The translations under genes and the position numbers were made by a program. Shown here piece after piece: positions 1 through 7,396 of a stretch of DNA of 7,744 nucleotides. The stretch is from the NCBI GenBank assembly GCA_903864375.1, contig CAIPFS010000100.1:1-7744 (forward strand), written 5' to 3'. Every line of letters begins with the position of its first letter. Position 1 is the stretch's first letter. The notes under the pieces were generated by a model. It was given only the letters and a program-made list of their open reading frames with translations. It was not told where the DNA came from and ran no database searches. The stretch comes from an uncultured Verrucomicrobiota bacterium. Its GTDB lineage: Bacteria; Verrucomicrobiota; Verrucomicrobiia; Limisphaerales; UBA9464.

Positions 1-1151
1 ACCCGTCCACGGGCGGCAAGGAGGTCGATGCGCCGATTCAGCTCCTGCTTGGTGACCGGCTCATAGGAATGGCCGGTCTTGGGCCCGATGAGGTGTGTCA
101 GCTCCAGTCCTTCCGATTCCATGGCTTTTTCCATGGCCTGGGCGGCCTGGCGCTGGCTGTCGATTTCTCCGCTATACGCCACCAGCGGGACCATCGTGGT
201 GTTCAAGGCATGACTGGTCGAATCGTACATGCGCCAGAGTTTTTGTTCCCAATCCGACGGATGCAGTTCCTCGTGCTGGAAGACCTTCAAAAAATCAGCG
301 GTTTCGCTGAACCCGGCACCGGGCGCGGCAGCGGCCCAGTGTGCGGCGTGGTGGGTGGTGATGTGCCAGCAGGCGGCTCCTCCCAGGGAAAACCCACGGA
401 CAACGATTCGGTCGGTATCGATGGGGTACTCCCGCTCGGTGGCGGCCAGGGCTTCCCAAAAATCGGTCTCCCCGGCGAACCGGCTGCCATTGCAATACCG
501 TCCGTAGAGATGCAAAACGATGGTGTCGGGTGGAGTAAATTCGCCCGGGTTGCGCGACCGATCATTGATGAAGTTCAGCTCGCTTAGTTGTTCGCCGCGA
601 CCGTGAAACCAGCAGTCGAGCCGGTAGCGATGGCTGGTGGTGGCGGAGTAGCTCTTGGGAATGACCAATCCAAACGGTTGGACGGAATCATCCACTTTGG
701 ATCGGTAGCCACGGACAATCAGACCGGTGTTGGTCGTCCACGGGGATTGGCCGCCCATCAGCGCCGCCACCCGGGCGTGGCCTTCACGAAGCTGGTCCCG
801 GGCTGCGGCGACCTCGTTGGTCCGAAAGAACTCGTCGTAGCGCAACGCCCAATCCACCGATTTGTGGTAGATCTCCACATCGGGAAGCAAGCGCGCTGCA
901 GCGGGATTCTTTTCCAGAGCCTTTCGTAGCAATCCCAGTTCCGCTCCCAGTTGGTCGACCCCGGAGCGAAGTTCCTGTCGATCTGAATCGGGGATGGGAA
1001 CCCCGGCCGGCGGAATCCGGCGAACCTGATCCCATTGATTGTCCGCAGGTCCGTCCGCCGAGACAGCAGTGCAGAGGAGGACGACCGGGAGCCAGATGAA
1101 TTCCCGAAACCGCGCGGTGAACGGGCGATGCCCAAGAGAGGAGGGAAGCAC
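1..1151 (-). CDS. Secreted prolyl-oligopeptidase-type alpha/beta hydrolase (C-terminus off the left edge)
   Basis: The frame is open from GTG 1151 to the left edge: 383 residues, no stop. Residues 1-31 look like a signal peptide: basic stretch, hydrophobic core WLPVVLLCTAV, and a VSA/D cleavage site, so the enzyme probably acts outside the cytoplasm. Residues 35-150 look helical. The hydrolase fold follows: strand and oxyanion-type segment WFHGRGE (181-187), HLYGR (214-218), nucleophile elbow GFSLGGA with Ser255, probable acid Asp331 in SGEID, and His361 in KTGHSYEP. All three triad members are present. The family (S9 peptidases, PHB-depolymerase-like esterases) cleaves peptides or esters; the substrate cannot be told. 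GTG 1151 is the only usual start between the in-frame TAG (1161-1163) and the signal peptide; no Shine-Dalgarno is visible. It lies 49 bases after the propeller gene, probably in the same transcript. Proteins of this kind usually carry more sequence after the hydrolase domain, which is missing here. Confidence 0.85.
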   Translation of the reverse strand, partial: MLPSSLGHRPFTARFREFIWLPVVLLCTAVSADGPADNQWDQVRRIPPAGVPIPDSDRQELRSGVDQLGAELGLLRKALEKNPAAARLLPDVEIYHKSVDWALRYDEFFRTNEVAAARDQLREGHARVAALMGGQSPWTTNTGLIVRGYRSKVDDSVQPFGLVIPKSYSATTSHRYRLDCWFHGRGEQLSELNFINDRSRNPGEFTPPDTIVLHLYGRYCNGSRFAGETDFWEALAATEREYPIDTDRIVVRGFSLGGAACWHITTHHAAHWAAAAPGAGFSETADFLKVFQHEELHPSDWEQKLWRMYDSTSHALNTTMVPLVAYSGEIDSQRQAAQAMEKAMESEGLELTHLIGPKTGHSYEPVTKQELNRRIDLLAARGR

Positions 1152-1200
1152 CCGGCGACGCTACGCGTTCACCCAAAACCGGCAATCCTGCTTTTTCCAA

Positions 1201-2679
1201 TCACCACGGGATGCCGAGGGTGGCCAACCGATCCCGAAGCCGCTCCAGATTCCAATCCTGGGTCCGGCCATCGGTGAGCTGAATTCGAACCCAACGCCCA
1301 TTGACGGATCGCAGGGCTGAAGTGGGAGGTGCCGGCACGGGCAATTGAACCAGGGCGTTGCTCCCGGTGTTCAGTTCGACGGCATGCTCACTCAGGCGCA
1401 GCCCCTCGGGTTTACCCGGAAAGGTGCGAATTCGATCCTCCGGGACGAACTGGACCACATCGCGGGCGCTTGCGACGGACAACAAAAGGGCGGTGCCGGT
1501 GGTGTTGTTGATGAGGAATGCCCGACGCCCGTCGGCACTCCACTCCCATTGATTCCCGCCACTTGGGAATGCCGCCAACAATTGGCGGGCAGCCACGTCC
1601 CAAAGCTGAACAGGACCATCAATTCCCGACGAAAGGGCCAATGTGCCACTTTCGTCAATGACCACGGACACCAGGTTGGTGGCTCCTGGAAAGGGGTGTA
1701 ATACCGTCGCGCTGGTGTCGATGAAAAATAATCCACCGTCAGTGCCTATAATGACATCCCGGGCATTGGGCAACCACGCCACCGAATGGGGCCGGGATGG
1801 CAGGGGAATGGTGGAGGACACCAACTCCGTCCCGGATTCATAGACCAGCAGTTGAGGTGGAGAGTCGGAAAGGACGGCCAGTCGGACGTTGTCCGGTGCC
1901 CATGCGGCGGCTATCGCGGGCGCCTGGATCCTGGCCCGGCGTTGCTGATCCATCGCCCGGAGAGGAGCGAACCAGAGTTGGGCCGTCCCGGAAAGGGTGT
2001 CGGTCTGGACCAGGGCCACCTGATCGCCGGTCCAATTGAACGAAGCGGATCGGATCTTGGACACCGCTGAGGACCACGAACGAACAGCCCTCAGGGAAGG
2101 GTCCCACGTCTCCAATCGATTTTCATTCCGGAGCCACAAGTCCCGGTGCTGATCTGGATTCTGGCCCAGCCATTGGACGGAAGCGGGAGATTCGAAGGAG
2201 GACTGCCAGACGACCCGATGGTCCTGCAGTCCCCGTTCGACGATCTGGCCGTCCTTGGTTTCTGCGAGGTAGGTGTCCTGGGAAAGGTTGACCCTCAACA
2301 GGCGCAGCGGGCCTTTCGCGAACCAGGGCTCCGCATCCAGGTCGGCGGTGGCCAGCGCATGGATGGCTTCCTGTCGAAGGTCCTCCAAGGGAACGCCGCC
2401 ATGCAAATCCACCGCCTGCCCGATGACCTTCAGGGCGGCAAATCGCCATCCGGGCGCGCCCGAAAACCGAAGCCGACGGGCTTCCTCAGTAAGGCGTTGG
2501 ACGGTGGACAGTGCCGGGGAAATATCGGAAGCCGTCCGGTTGGTCGGAGCTGGAACAGGAGGAACGAGCGGTTCAGCGAATGCCAACAGGCATCCCAGAA
2601 GTATCGCCGCCGAGGCAGCGAACCATGCAAAGGAAGGAAAATTTTTCCGGTTTCTTCGTGTCAACAGGGCCATGTTCAT
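1201..2679 (-). CDS. Exported or membrane-anchored WD40-like beta-propeller protein
   Basis: 492 residues. The N-terminus has basic residues (RRNRK, 8-12) and a hydrophobic stretch 17-35 ending AFA/EP, which fits a signal peptide or membrane anchor. A Pro-rich linker (36-46) follows. Residues 57-113 form a helical segment (EEARRLRFSGAPGWRFAAL, then EAIHALATADL). From about 120 to 470 there are degenerate propeller blades, seen as recurring W..D/S.DG...A hallmarks: SFNWTGDQVALV (213-224), AAWAPDNVRLAV (258-269), VAWLPNARDVII (300-311), QLWDV (358-362), WEWSADGRRAFL (378-389). The C-terminus is DWNLERLRDRLATLGIPW. The helical segment and this C-terminal helix resemble those flanking the WD40 domain of planctomycete-type Ser/Thr kinases, from memory of that family. 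No kinase motifs are present. It begins 12 bases after ribBA ends. Partner and function are unknown; propellers usually bind proteins. ATG 2673 (Met3) is an alternative start. Confidence 0.8.
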   Translation of the reverse strand: MNMALLTRRNRKNFPSFAWFAASAAILLGCLLAFAEPLVPPVPAPTNRTASDISPALSTVQRLTEEARRLRFSGAPGWRFAALKVIGQAVDLHGGVPLEDLRQEAIHALATADLDAEPWFAKGPLRLLRVNLSQDTYLAETKDGQIVERGLQDHRVVWQSSFESPASVQWLGQNPDQHRDLWLRNENRLETWDPSLRAVRSWSSAVSKIRSASFNWTGDQVALVQTDTLSGTAQLWFAPLRAMDQQRRARIQAPAIAAAWAPDNVRLAVLSDSPPQLLVYESGTELVSSTIPLPSRPHSVAWLPNARDVIIGTDGGLFFIDTSATVLHPFPGATNLVSVVIDESGTLALSSGIDGPVQLWDVAARQLLAAFPSGGNQWEWSADGRRAFLINNTTGTALLLSVASARDVVQFVPEDRIRTFPGKPEGLRLSEHAVELNTGSNALVQLPVPAPPTSALRSVNGRWVRIQLTDGRTQDWNLERLRDRLATLGIPW

Positions 2680-2691
2680 CCCATCGGCAGA

Positions 2692-3894
2692 TTAGATGGA
2701 ATGTCCCAGGCGAATCTTCTTGGTCGCCAGATACTTTTCATTGTCGGGATTCGCGGCCACGCGGATGGGCAATTGTTCCACGATTTCCAGGCCGTATCCC
2801 TGCAATCCCACAACCTTTTTGGGATTGTTGGTCAGGAGGCGAATGGTCTTGAGACCCAAATCGACCAGGATCTGGGCGCCCACACCGTAGTCGCGCAAAT
2901 CCATGGGGAATCCCAGTTTGAGGTTGGCATCGACGGTATCCAATCCTTCCTCCTGGAGTTTGTAGGCCTTGATTTTGTTGGCCAGACCGATCCCGCGCCC
3001 TTCCTGACGCATGTAGAGGATCACTCCGCGCCCCTCCTTCTGCACCCGTTCCATGGCGGCATGCAATTGAGGGCCGCAGTCGCAACGCCGGGAGCCGAAG
3101 ACATCACCCGTCAGGCACTCACTATGGACGCGAACCAGGACATTTTCGGCCCCGTGAACGTCTCCTTTGACCAGGGCGAGGTGATGGGTTCCCTCAATGC
3201 GCGAGAAGTAGAGATGCAGCGTAAAATCACCAAAATCGGTCGGCATGCGAATCGCCTCCACATGCTCAATCAGCTTTTCCGAGGCCCGCCGATGGTGAAT
3301 CAGATCCTCGATGGAACCGATCTTGAGTCCGTGAAGGCGGGCAAATTCCCGTAATTCCGGCAGACGGGCCATCGTGCCGTCGTCATTCATGATCTCGCAG
3401 ATGACGGAGACGGGGCGGAGGCCGGCGAGGGTGCAGAGATCGACCGCCGCCTCGGTGTGACCGCTGCGTTGCAAAACACCTCCGGGTTTTGCCCGGAGCG
3501 GAAAAATATGCCCTGGCTGGACCAGGTCCGACGCCACCGTCCCAGGGTTGGCCAGTTTTTGAATGGTAATGGCCCGGTCGGCGGCACTGATCCCGGTGGA
3601 AATCCCCTCGGCGGCGTCCACACTCACCTGGAAATCGGTGCGGAACGATTCCCGGTTGCGCGTGACCATTTCGGCGACACCCAGTTCCGCCAGTCGTTCC
3701 CCGGTGGTGGGCACGCAGATGAGCCCGCGCCCGTGCTTCGCCATGAAGTTGACCGACGCCGGCGTGACGGTCTCGGCCGCCATCACCAAATCCCCCTCAT
3801 TCTCGCGGTCTTCATCATCGACAATGATGACCATCCGCCCCGCCCGGAGTTCAGCGAGTATTTCGGGAATCGTGTGAAAGGTATCGGTGTTCAC
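2692..3894 (-). CDS. ribBA: Bifunctional 3,4-dihydroxy-2-butanone-4-phosphate synthase / GTP cyclohydrolase II
   Basis: 400 residues, full length for RibBA; cytoplasmic. The N-terminal half (about 1-205) makes 3,4-dihydroxy-2-butanone 4-phosphate from ribulose 5-phosphate. It shows the acidic metal-binding motif DDEDREN (26-32), HGRGLICVP (54-62), and RSGHTEAAVDL (143-153) with His146. The C-terminal half (about 206-400) opens GTP to the pyrimidine precursor of riboflavin. It has zinc ligands Cys260, Cys271 and Cys273 in ECLTGDVFGSRRCDCG, RQEGRGIGL (296-304), and LTNNPKKV (354-361). Tyr311 in KIKAY, Asp332 and Arg334 match the catalytic Tyr105, Asp126 and Arg128 of E. coli RibA by spacing. 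Both halves look active, unlike some RibBA proteins with one decayed domain. GTG 3894 is the only usual start after the in-frame upstream TGA, and it places the conserved N-terminus correctly. No other rib gene is nearby, and I see no FMN riboswitch in the 112-base leader. The propeller gene follows after 12 bases. Confidence 0.97.
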   Translation of the reverse strand: MNTDTFHTIPEILAELRAGRMVIIVDDEDRENEGDLVMAAETVTPASVNFMAKHGRGLICVPTTGERLAELGVAEMVTRNRESFRTDFQVSVDAAEGISTGISAADRAITIQKLANPGTVASDLVQPGHIFPLRAKPGGVLQRSGHTEAAVDLCTLAGLRPVSVICEIMNDDGTMARLPELREFARLHGLKIGSIEDLIHHRRASEKLIEHVEAIRMPTDFGDFTLHLYFSRIEGTHHLALVKGDVHGAENVLVRVHSECLTGDVFGSRRCDCGPQLHAAMERVQKEGRGVILYMRQEGRGIGLANKIKAYKLQEEGLDTVDANLKLGFPMDLRDYGVGAQILVDLGLKTIRLLTNNPKKVVGLQGYGLEIVEQLPIRVAANPDNEKYLATKKIRLGHSI

Positions 3895-4006
3895 GAGCGG
3901 AAAACGTAGGTGGGACTCGCAAACCCGCCAGCGAAACCCAGTCCGAAATCATCATGGGTAGACCTCGAGCTGCCGCTTGAAAGCGCGGTCGGCTCGACTG
4001 CGGACT
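3895..4006 (-). other. Intergenic gap between hflX and ribBA
   Basis: This 112-base gap would be the ribBA leader if ribBA has its own promoter. I see no FMN riboswitch core, no convincing promoter boxes and no Shine-Dalgarno before the GTG. Read on the minus strand, a short CGCT-TTCA-AGCG hairpin lies just after the hflX stop (around 3975-3986). It has no following T-run, so it is not a standard intrinsic terminator. Read-through from hflX into ribBA is possible. Confidence 0.4.
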
Positions 4007-5257
4007 TCAATCCGGGAGGGAAGTCGGAACCAGGTCCTCATCTTCGACCTGGAATTGATGAAATTCATGTCGACAGTGGGCGGGAAGCCGGGCCCGGAAG
4101 CGGGCCTTTTCACCGTTGAAATCGCGCTCCACGATCTGGCCCACGGAGTGGAGGCGGGCAATGACCTCCGGGCGGGCGTAGGGAATCTCGAGGGCGACAA
4201 AATCCCGAATCGGGCGCAGCATGGCTCCAAGGTCGGACATCAACGCAGGGAAACCGTGCCGGGTCCTGGCCGAGACGGCAACGGAGCCGGGATGCTGGAG
4301 TTGGAGTTGACGGGCACCGTGGGCACCGGCCTCGCAGTCGACCTTGTTCAGGAGCATCAAGGTGGGCTTTTCGGAAGCGCCAATTTCCGAAAGGACAGCC
4401 TGGACGGCCTCGATTTGCTGTTCCGCCCGAGGGTGGCTCGCATCCACCACATGGATCAGCAGGTCGGCTTCCACCACTTCTTCGAGGGTGGCCTTGAAGG
4501 CTTCCACCAGGCCGTGGGGCAGCTTCCGAATAAAGCCCACCGTATCCGATATCAGCACGCTCTGGTTGGTCGGAAGCCGGAGTCGCCGGGTGGTGGGGTC
4601 CAGGGTGGCAAAGAGTTTGTCCTCGGCCAGGACCTCGGCCCCGGTCAGGGAATTCAGCAGGGTGGATTTTCCGGCGTTGGTGTAGCCCACCAGGGAAGCC
4701 AGCGGCCACTGGTGCCGCTGACGTCCGGCCCGCTGGGTGGACCGGTGTTGGCGGACCTGAACCAGTTCCTCCCGGAGCCGTTCGATTCGCTCCTGCGTCT
4801 TGCGGCGGTCGGCTTCCAACTGGGTTTCACCCTCGCCGCCGATTGCCCCCACACCGCCCCGCTGACGGGATAAGTGGGTCCAATAGCGGGTCAACCGGGG
4901 TAGAAGGTATTCGAGTTGGGCGAGCTCCACCTGGAGCTTGCCTTCGCGGGTTCGAGCCCGTCCGGCGAAGATCTCCAGGATGAGGGCGGTTCGGTCCATG
5001 ACCCGGCAGGAAAAGACCTTTTCCAGATTGCGCGCCTGAGCCGCTGAAAGTTCCTCGTCAAAGATGACGGTATCGACCTCGCCCGCTTCGCAAAGCGCGG
5101 CCAATTCCCGGGCCTTCCCGGATCCGATATAGGTGGCGCGGTGGGGAACCGACAATTTTTGAATGGCATCCCCGGCGGGCAATCCGCCCGCAGTTACCGC
5201 CAATTCTGCGAGTTCATCGAGGGCATCACGCACCTCGCCCGCGGCATTGGTGGGCAT
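4007..5257 (-). CDS. hflX: GTPase HflX
   Basis: 416 residues from ATG 5257. HflX is a ribosome-associated GTPase that binds the large subunit and splits or rescues stalled ribosomes, often under stress. The N-terminal nucleotide-binding-like domain (about 10-125) includes YIGSGKARELA (43-53), VIFDEELSAAQ (64-74) and the coiled-coil lead-in KLQVELAQLEYLLPRL (107-122). The Gly-rich family motif RGGVGAIGGEGETQLE follows (133-148). The G domain has G1 GYTNAGKS (191-198), G2 FATLDPTTR (216-224), G3 DTVGFI (238-243), G4 NKVD (304-307) and G5 SA (329-330). The C-terminal domain ends at 416 with EDEDLVPTSLPD, normal for the family. The start is doubtful: the family N-terminal motif FLVGVE is encoded in frame just before this ATG (5258-5275), so the real protein is probably longer. 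The gene is divergent from the ABC transporter, and ribBA follows 112 bases downstream. Confidence 0.95.
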   Translation of the reverse strand: MPTNAAGEVRDALDELAELAVTAGGLPAGDAIQKLSVPHRATYIGSGKARELAALCEAGEVDTVIFDEELSAAQARNLEKVFSCRVMDRTALILEIFAGRARTREGKLQVELAQLEYLLPRLTRYWTHLSRQRGGVGAIGGEGETQLEADRRKTQERIERLREELVQVRQHRSTQRAGRQRHQWPLASLVGYTNAGKSTLLNSLTGAEVLAEDKLFATLDPTTRRLRLPTNQSVLISDTVGFIRKLPHGLVEAFKATLEEVVEADLLIHVVDASHPRAEQQIEAVQAVLSEIGASEKPTLMLLNKVDCEAGAHGARQLQLQHPGSVAVSARTRHGFPALMSDLGAMLRPIRDFVALEIPYARPEVIARLHSVGQIVERDFNGEKARFRARLPAHCRHEFHQFQVEDEDLVPTSLPD

Positions 5258-5350
5258 TTCGACGCCGACCAGAAAGCAGCGATGGATCGGGCTGTCGGCT
5301 TGGTTGACCAGCGATTTGATGCTGGAACTTGGGTCGTTTGGCCAGGGGTG
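5258..5350 (-). other. In-frame upstream extension of hflX with no ATG, GTG or TTG
   Basis: On the minus strand the hflX frame stays open upstream of ATG 5257, back to a TGA at 5351-5353. The last codons before the ATG read HRCFLVGVE. This fits the conserved N-terminal strand of HflX (commonly ERxxLVGVE/D, from memory of the family). None of the 31 codons is ATG, GTG or TTG. Candidate rare starts are CTG 5311, ATC 5320 and ATC 5287. Either a rare start codon is used, a base change or sequencing error has hidden the start, or translation begins at 5257 and the protein lacks its first strand. Confidence 0.55.
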
Positions 5351-5422
5351 TCAATGGGAGGGCGGCGTGGAGAGCCGGACGGAAAAGTTGTCTCGCCGTC
5401 GGTTGTCCGTTAATCAGTCGGA

Positions 5423-7291
5423 ATGTCCCGAATGGGCGCTCATGCCATTTCCATGTCGACGGATCCTTCGCTTCAGGTCCGCTCCAGAACCACGTGGGAG
5501 ATTGTCCGGCGGGTGGTGCGCTACCTGCGGCCCTATCCCTGGCTGGCAGCGGGAACCATTGGATGTGCCCTGACCTCCCTGGCAGGTTCGTTCACCTACC
5601 CCCTTCTGACGCAATGGCTGGTTGATGGCGTGATTGTTGCCGGACGTCCCGACCGTCTCTCCTGGGCGGCACTGGGGCTGCTGGCGGCATTTCTGGTCCG
5701 GGATCTGGGGAACAGCCTCCGGATTCGGCTCAACAATGCGTTGGAACAAAACGTGATTTTTGATCTTCGCCGGGACCTTTACAGCCGTCTCCAGCGATTG
5801 CCGGTGGGGTGGTTCGACCAGCGTTCGTCGGGGGATCTGGCAACCCGGGTTTTGGAGGATGTCAACGGGGTCGAGCGTCTGCTGATTGACGGCACCGAGC
5901 AGGGTACGGTGGCGGTGCTCAGCCTGGTGGGAGGATTGGTGGTGCTTTTCTTGAGTCAGGCCAGACTGGCGACGGTGGCCTTGCTCCCGATCCCATTGCT
6001 GGCGGGCGGGGCCTGGTGGTACACCCGGACCGCCCACCGACGTTACCGGGCTCAACGCCAGGCCAGCGCGGCCATGAATTCATTGTTGCTCGACAATCTT
6101 CAAGGGGTCCGGCAGGTCAAATCCTTCGGTCGTGAAGCATTTGAGGATCAACGGTTTGCTGACCGCGCCGATGCCCTCCGGCAGGGAAGCCTGATCGTGA
6201 TGAAGGTCTGGGCCGGATACAGCCCGGCGATGTCGTTTGCGGCGGCCATGGGAACAGTGGCAGTTCTTTACGTGGGCGGACACCAGGTCCTGGCGGGTCA
6301 GCTGACCCTGGGCGGGCTTCTCAAGTTCATGGGCTATCTGGCGCTGCTCTACGACCCGATTGGACGCCTGCACACCCTGAATCAAATGCTCTCAAGTGCC
6401 CGGGCCTCAGGTGAGCGTCTGTTTGACGTGTTTGATACCGCCACCGAGCCCGACACCGGTCGCCGGAGCGATACCAGCAACCGAACCGGTCGCGCACCCG
6501 CTCCCACAATTATCTACGAAAACGTTGCGGCGTCTTACGACGGCAAGCGGAAAATTCTCGAGGACATCTCCTTTGTTTCCGATCCCGGCCAGGTGGTGGC
6601 ACTGGTCGGGCCCACCGGGGCCGGAAAGTCCACCCTGGTCAATCTGTTGCCCCGGTTTTACGAAACCATGGCCGGTCGGATCACCATCGACGGACGGGAC
6701 GTTCGTGACTTCTCCCTGGCTGAATTGCGCAATAAAATCGCGGTCGTGAGTCAGGAGCCATTCCTGTTCAACGGCACCCTCCGGGAAAACATACTCTACG
6801 GGCGATTGGATGCCACGTTGGAGGAGGTGGAGGCAGCCGCACGGTCGGCCAATTGCCACGAATTCATCCAGCGCCTGCCGGAAGGATATGATTCCCGGGT
6901 AGGGGAGCGGGGAATCCGTCTAAGTGTCGGAGAGAAGCAGCGGGTCTCGATAGCACGGGCGTTGTTGAAGGACGCGCCGATCCTTATTCTGGATGAGGCG
7001 ACGGCCAGCGTGGATACGGCGACGGAGAAGTCCATTCAGGAGGCATTGGAGCGATTGATGGAACAACGGACCTCCCTGGTCATTGCCCACCGATTGGGAA
7101 CCATTCGACGGGCGGACTTGATCCTCGTGTTGAGTGGCGGAAAGATCGTGGAACGGGGCGATCATGCCTCTCTTCTGGCCGCAGATGGCCTTTATCACCG
7201 TCTGTGGACGGTGCAATCCGCGTCAGATGCTCTGGTGGCTCTCAATGGGCGATCCGAAAAGGAACTTCAAGAGCATTTGGTGGCGGATTGA
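5423..7291 (+). CDS. MsbA-type ABC exporter half-transporter (permease fused to ATPase)
   Basis: 622 residues, normal for a half-transporter that works as a homodimer or heterodimer in the inner membrane. The transmembrane domain has six likely helices: about 38-60, 80-98, 160-180, 182-200, 262-286 and 294-314. A coupling segment RRDLYSRLQRLPVGWFDQ lies at 116-133. A hydrophilic linker (340-362) leads to the ATPase: Walker A GPTGAGKST (396-404), Q-loop Gln444, signature LSVGEKQR (500-507), Walker B ILILDEA (520-526), D-loop SVD (529-531) and H-loop His556. The signature departs from LSGGQ (Val for the first Gly, Glu for Gln), but the other ATPase residues are intact. The family exports lipids, lipid A precursors, drugs or peptides; the substrate cannot be read here, so no gene symbol is given. 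An in-frame TAA at 5411-5413 limits the start. ATG 5432 and 5453 are alternatives, and no clear Shine-Dalgarno favours one. Confidence 0.93.
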   Translation: MSRMGAHAISMSTDPSLQVRSRTTWEIVRRVVRYLRPYPWLAAGTIGCALTSLAGSFTYPLLTQWLVDGVIVAGRPDRLSWAALGLLAAFLVRDLGNSLRIRLNNALEQNVIFDLRRDLYSRLQRLPVGWFDQRSSGDLATRVLEDVNGVERLLIDGTEQGTVAVLSLVGGLVVLFLSQARLATVALLPIPLLAGGAWWYTRTAHRRYRAQRQASAAMNSLLLDNLQGVRQVKSFGREAFEDQRFADRADALRQGSLIVMKVWAGYSPAMSFAAAMGTVAVLYVGGHQVLAGQLTLGGLLKFMGYLALLYDPIGRLHTLNQMLSSARASGERLFDVFDTATEPDTGRRSDTSNRTGRAPAPTIIYENVAASYDGKRKILEDISFVSDPGQVVALVGPTGAGKSTLVNLLPRFYETMAGRITIDGRDVRDFSLAELRNKIAVVSQEPFLFNGTLRENILYGRLDATLEEVEAAARSANCHEFIQRLPEGYDSRVGERGIRLSVGEKQRVSIARALLKDAPILILDEATASVDTATEKSIQEALERLMEQRTSLVIAHRLGTIRRADLILVLSGGKIVERGDHASLLAADGLYHRLWTVQSASDALVALNGRSEKELQEHLVAD

Positions 7292-7294
7292 CTG

Positions 7295-7323
7295 TTGACA
7301 TTTTACCTCCATGTCCGTAAATA
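7295..7323 (+). promoter_or_regulatory. Candidate sigma-70-type promoter for the barrel gene
   Basis: A perfect TTGACA box (7295-7300) begins four bases after the ABC transporter stop codon. After the usual 17-base spacing comes TAAATA (7318-7323), a poor -10 box with three of six consensus matches. Transcription would begin near 7330 and leave a leader of about 65 bases before the barrel gene ATG. The -35 match and spacing are good, but the -10 is weak. Confidence 0.35.
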
Positions 7324-7376
7324 ACTCAAACGCCGTCGTCATCGAGTTTGACGCAGAGGTGACCGTAGACAGGTAA
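7311..7376 (+). other. Possible 21-codon small reading frame
   Basis: ATG 7311 to TAA 7374-7376 encodes MSVNNSNAVVIEFDAEVTVDR. The frame fills most of the gap between the ABC transporter and the barrel gene and ends 20 bases before the barrel ATG. Codons from residue 8 onward (GCC GTC GTC ATC GAG) look like those of real genes nearby. There is no Shine-Dalgarno; the bases before the ATG are pyrimidine-rich (ACCTCC). If the candidate promoter at 7295-7323 is real, this ATG lies upstream of the transcript start and could not be translated from it. I recognise no family. It may be chance. Confidence 0.2.
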
Positions 7377-7396
7377 AGCATCGAAGTACCGACTGT

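Noticed and set aside
69..929. Two consecutive plus-strand open frames (69-587 and 588-929)
   Set aside because: They are antisense to the hydrolase, whose frame is easy to miss because its stop is outside the window. The minus strand carries the full Ser-Asp-His triad.
2585..2600. Lipobox-like LLGC at residues 27-30 of the propeller protein
   Set aside because: Leu before Gly is a poor lipobox residue and the hydrophobic stretch continues after the Cys, so signal peptidase I cleavage at AFA/E or a membrane anchor fits better.
2146..3354. 402-codon open frame on the plus strand
   Set aside because: It lies opposite ribBA and the propeller gene. Its translation shows no domain, while the minus strand gives complete enzyme motifs. 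It is a by-product of GC-rich codon use.
3895..4006. FMN riboswitch upstream of ribBA
   Set aside because: The leader is short and none of the conserved RFN core segments can be seen.
3952..4230. Possible frameshift at the hflX 3' end, because another minus-strand frame runs past its stop
   Set aside because: The hflX frame itself ends in a normal family C-terminus and the length is typical, so no frameshift is needed.
3977..4873. 298-codon open frame on the plus strand
   Set aside because: It is entirely antisense to hflX, whose G1-G5 motifs are all intact. Its composition (many Gly, His, Gln) is typical of antisense frames.
5414..6055. 213-codon minus-strand open frame
   Set aside because: It is antisense to the transmembrane domain of the ABC exporter, rich in Gln, His and Pro, with no recognisable motif.
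7326..7351. Inverted repeat TCAAAC ... GTTTGA as a terminator after the ABC exporter
   Set aside because: The stem is only six pairs, rich in A-T, with a 14-base loop and no T-run after it.
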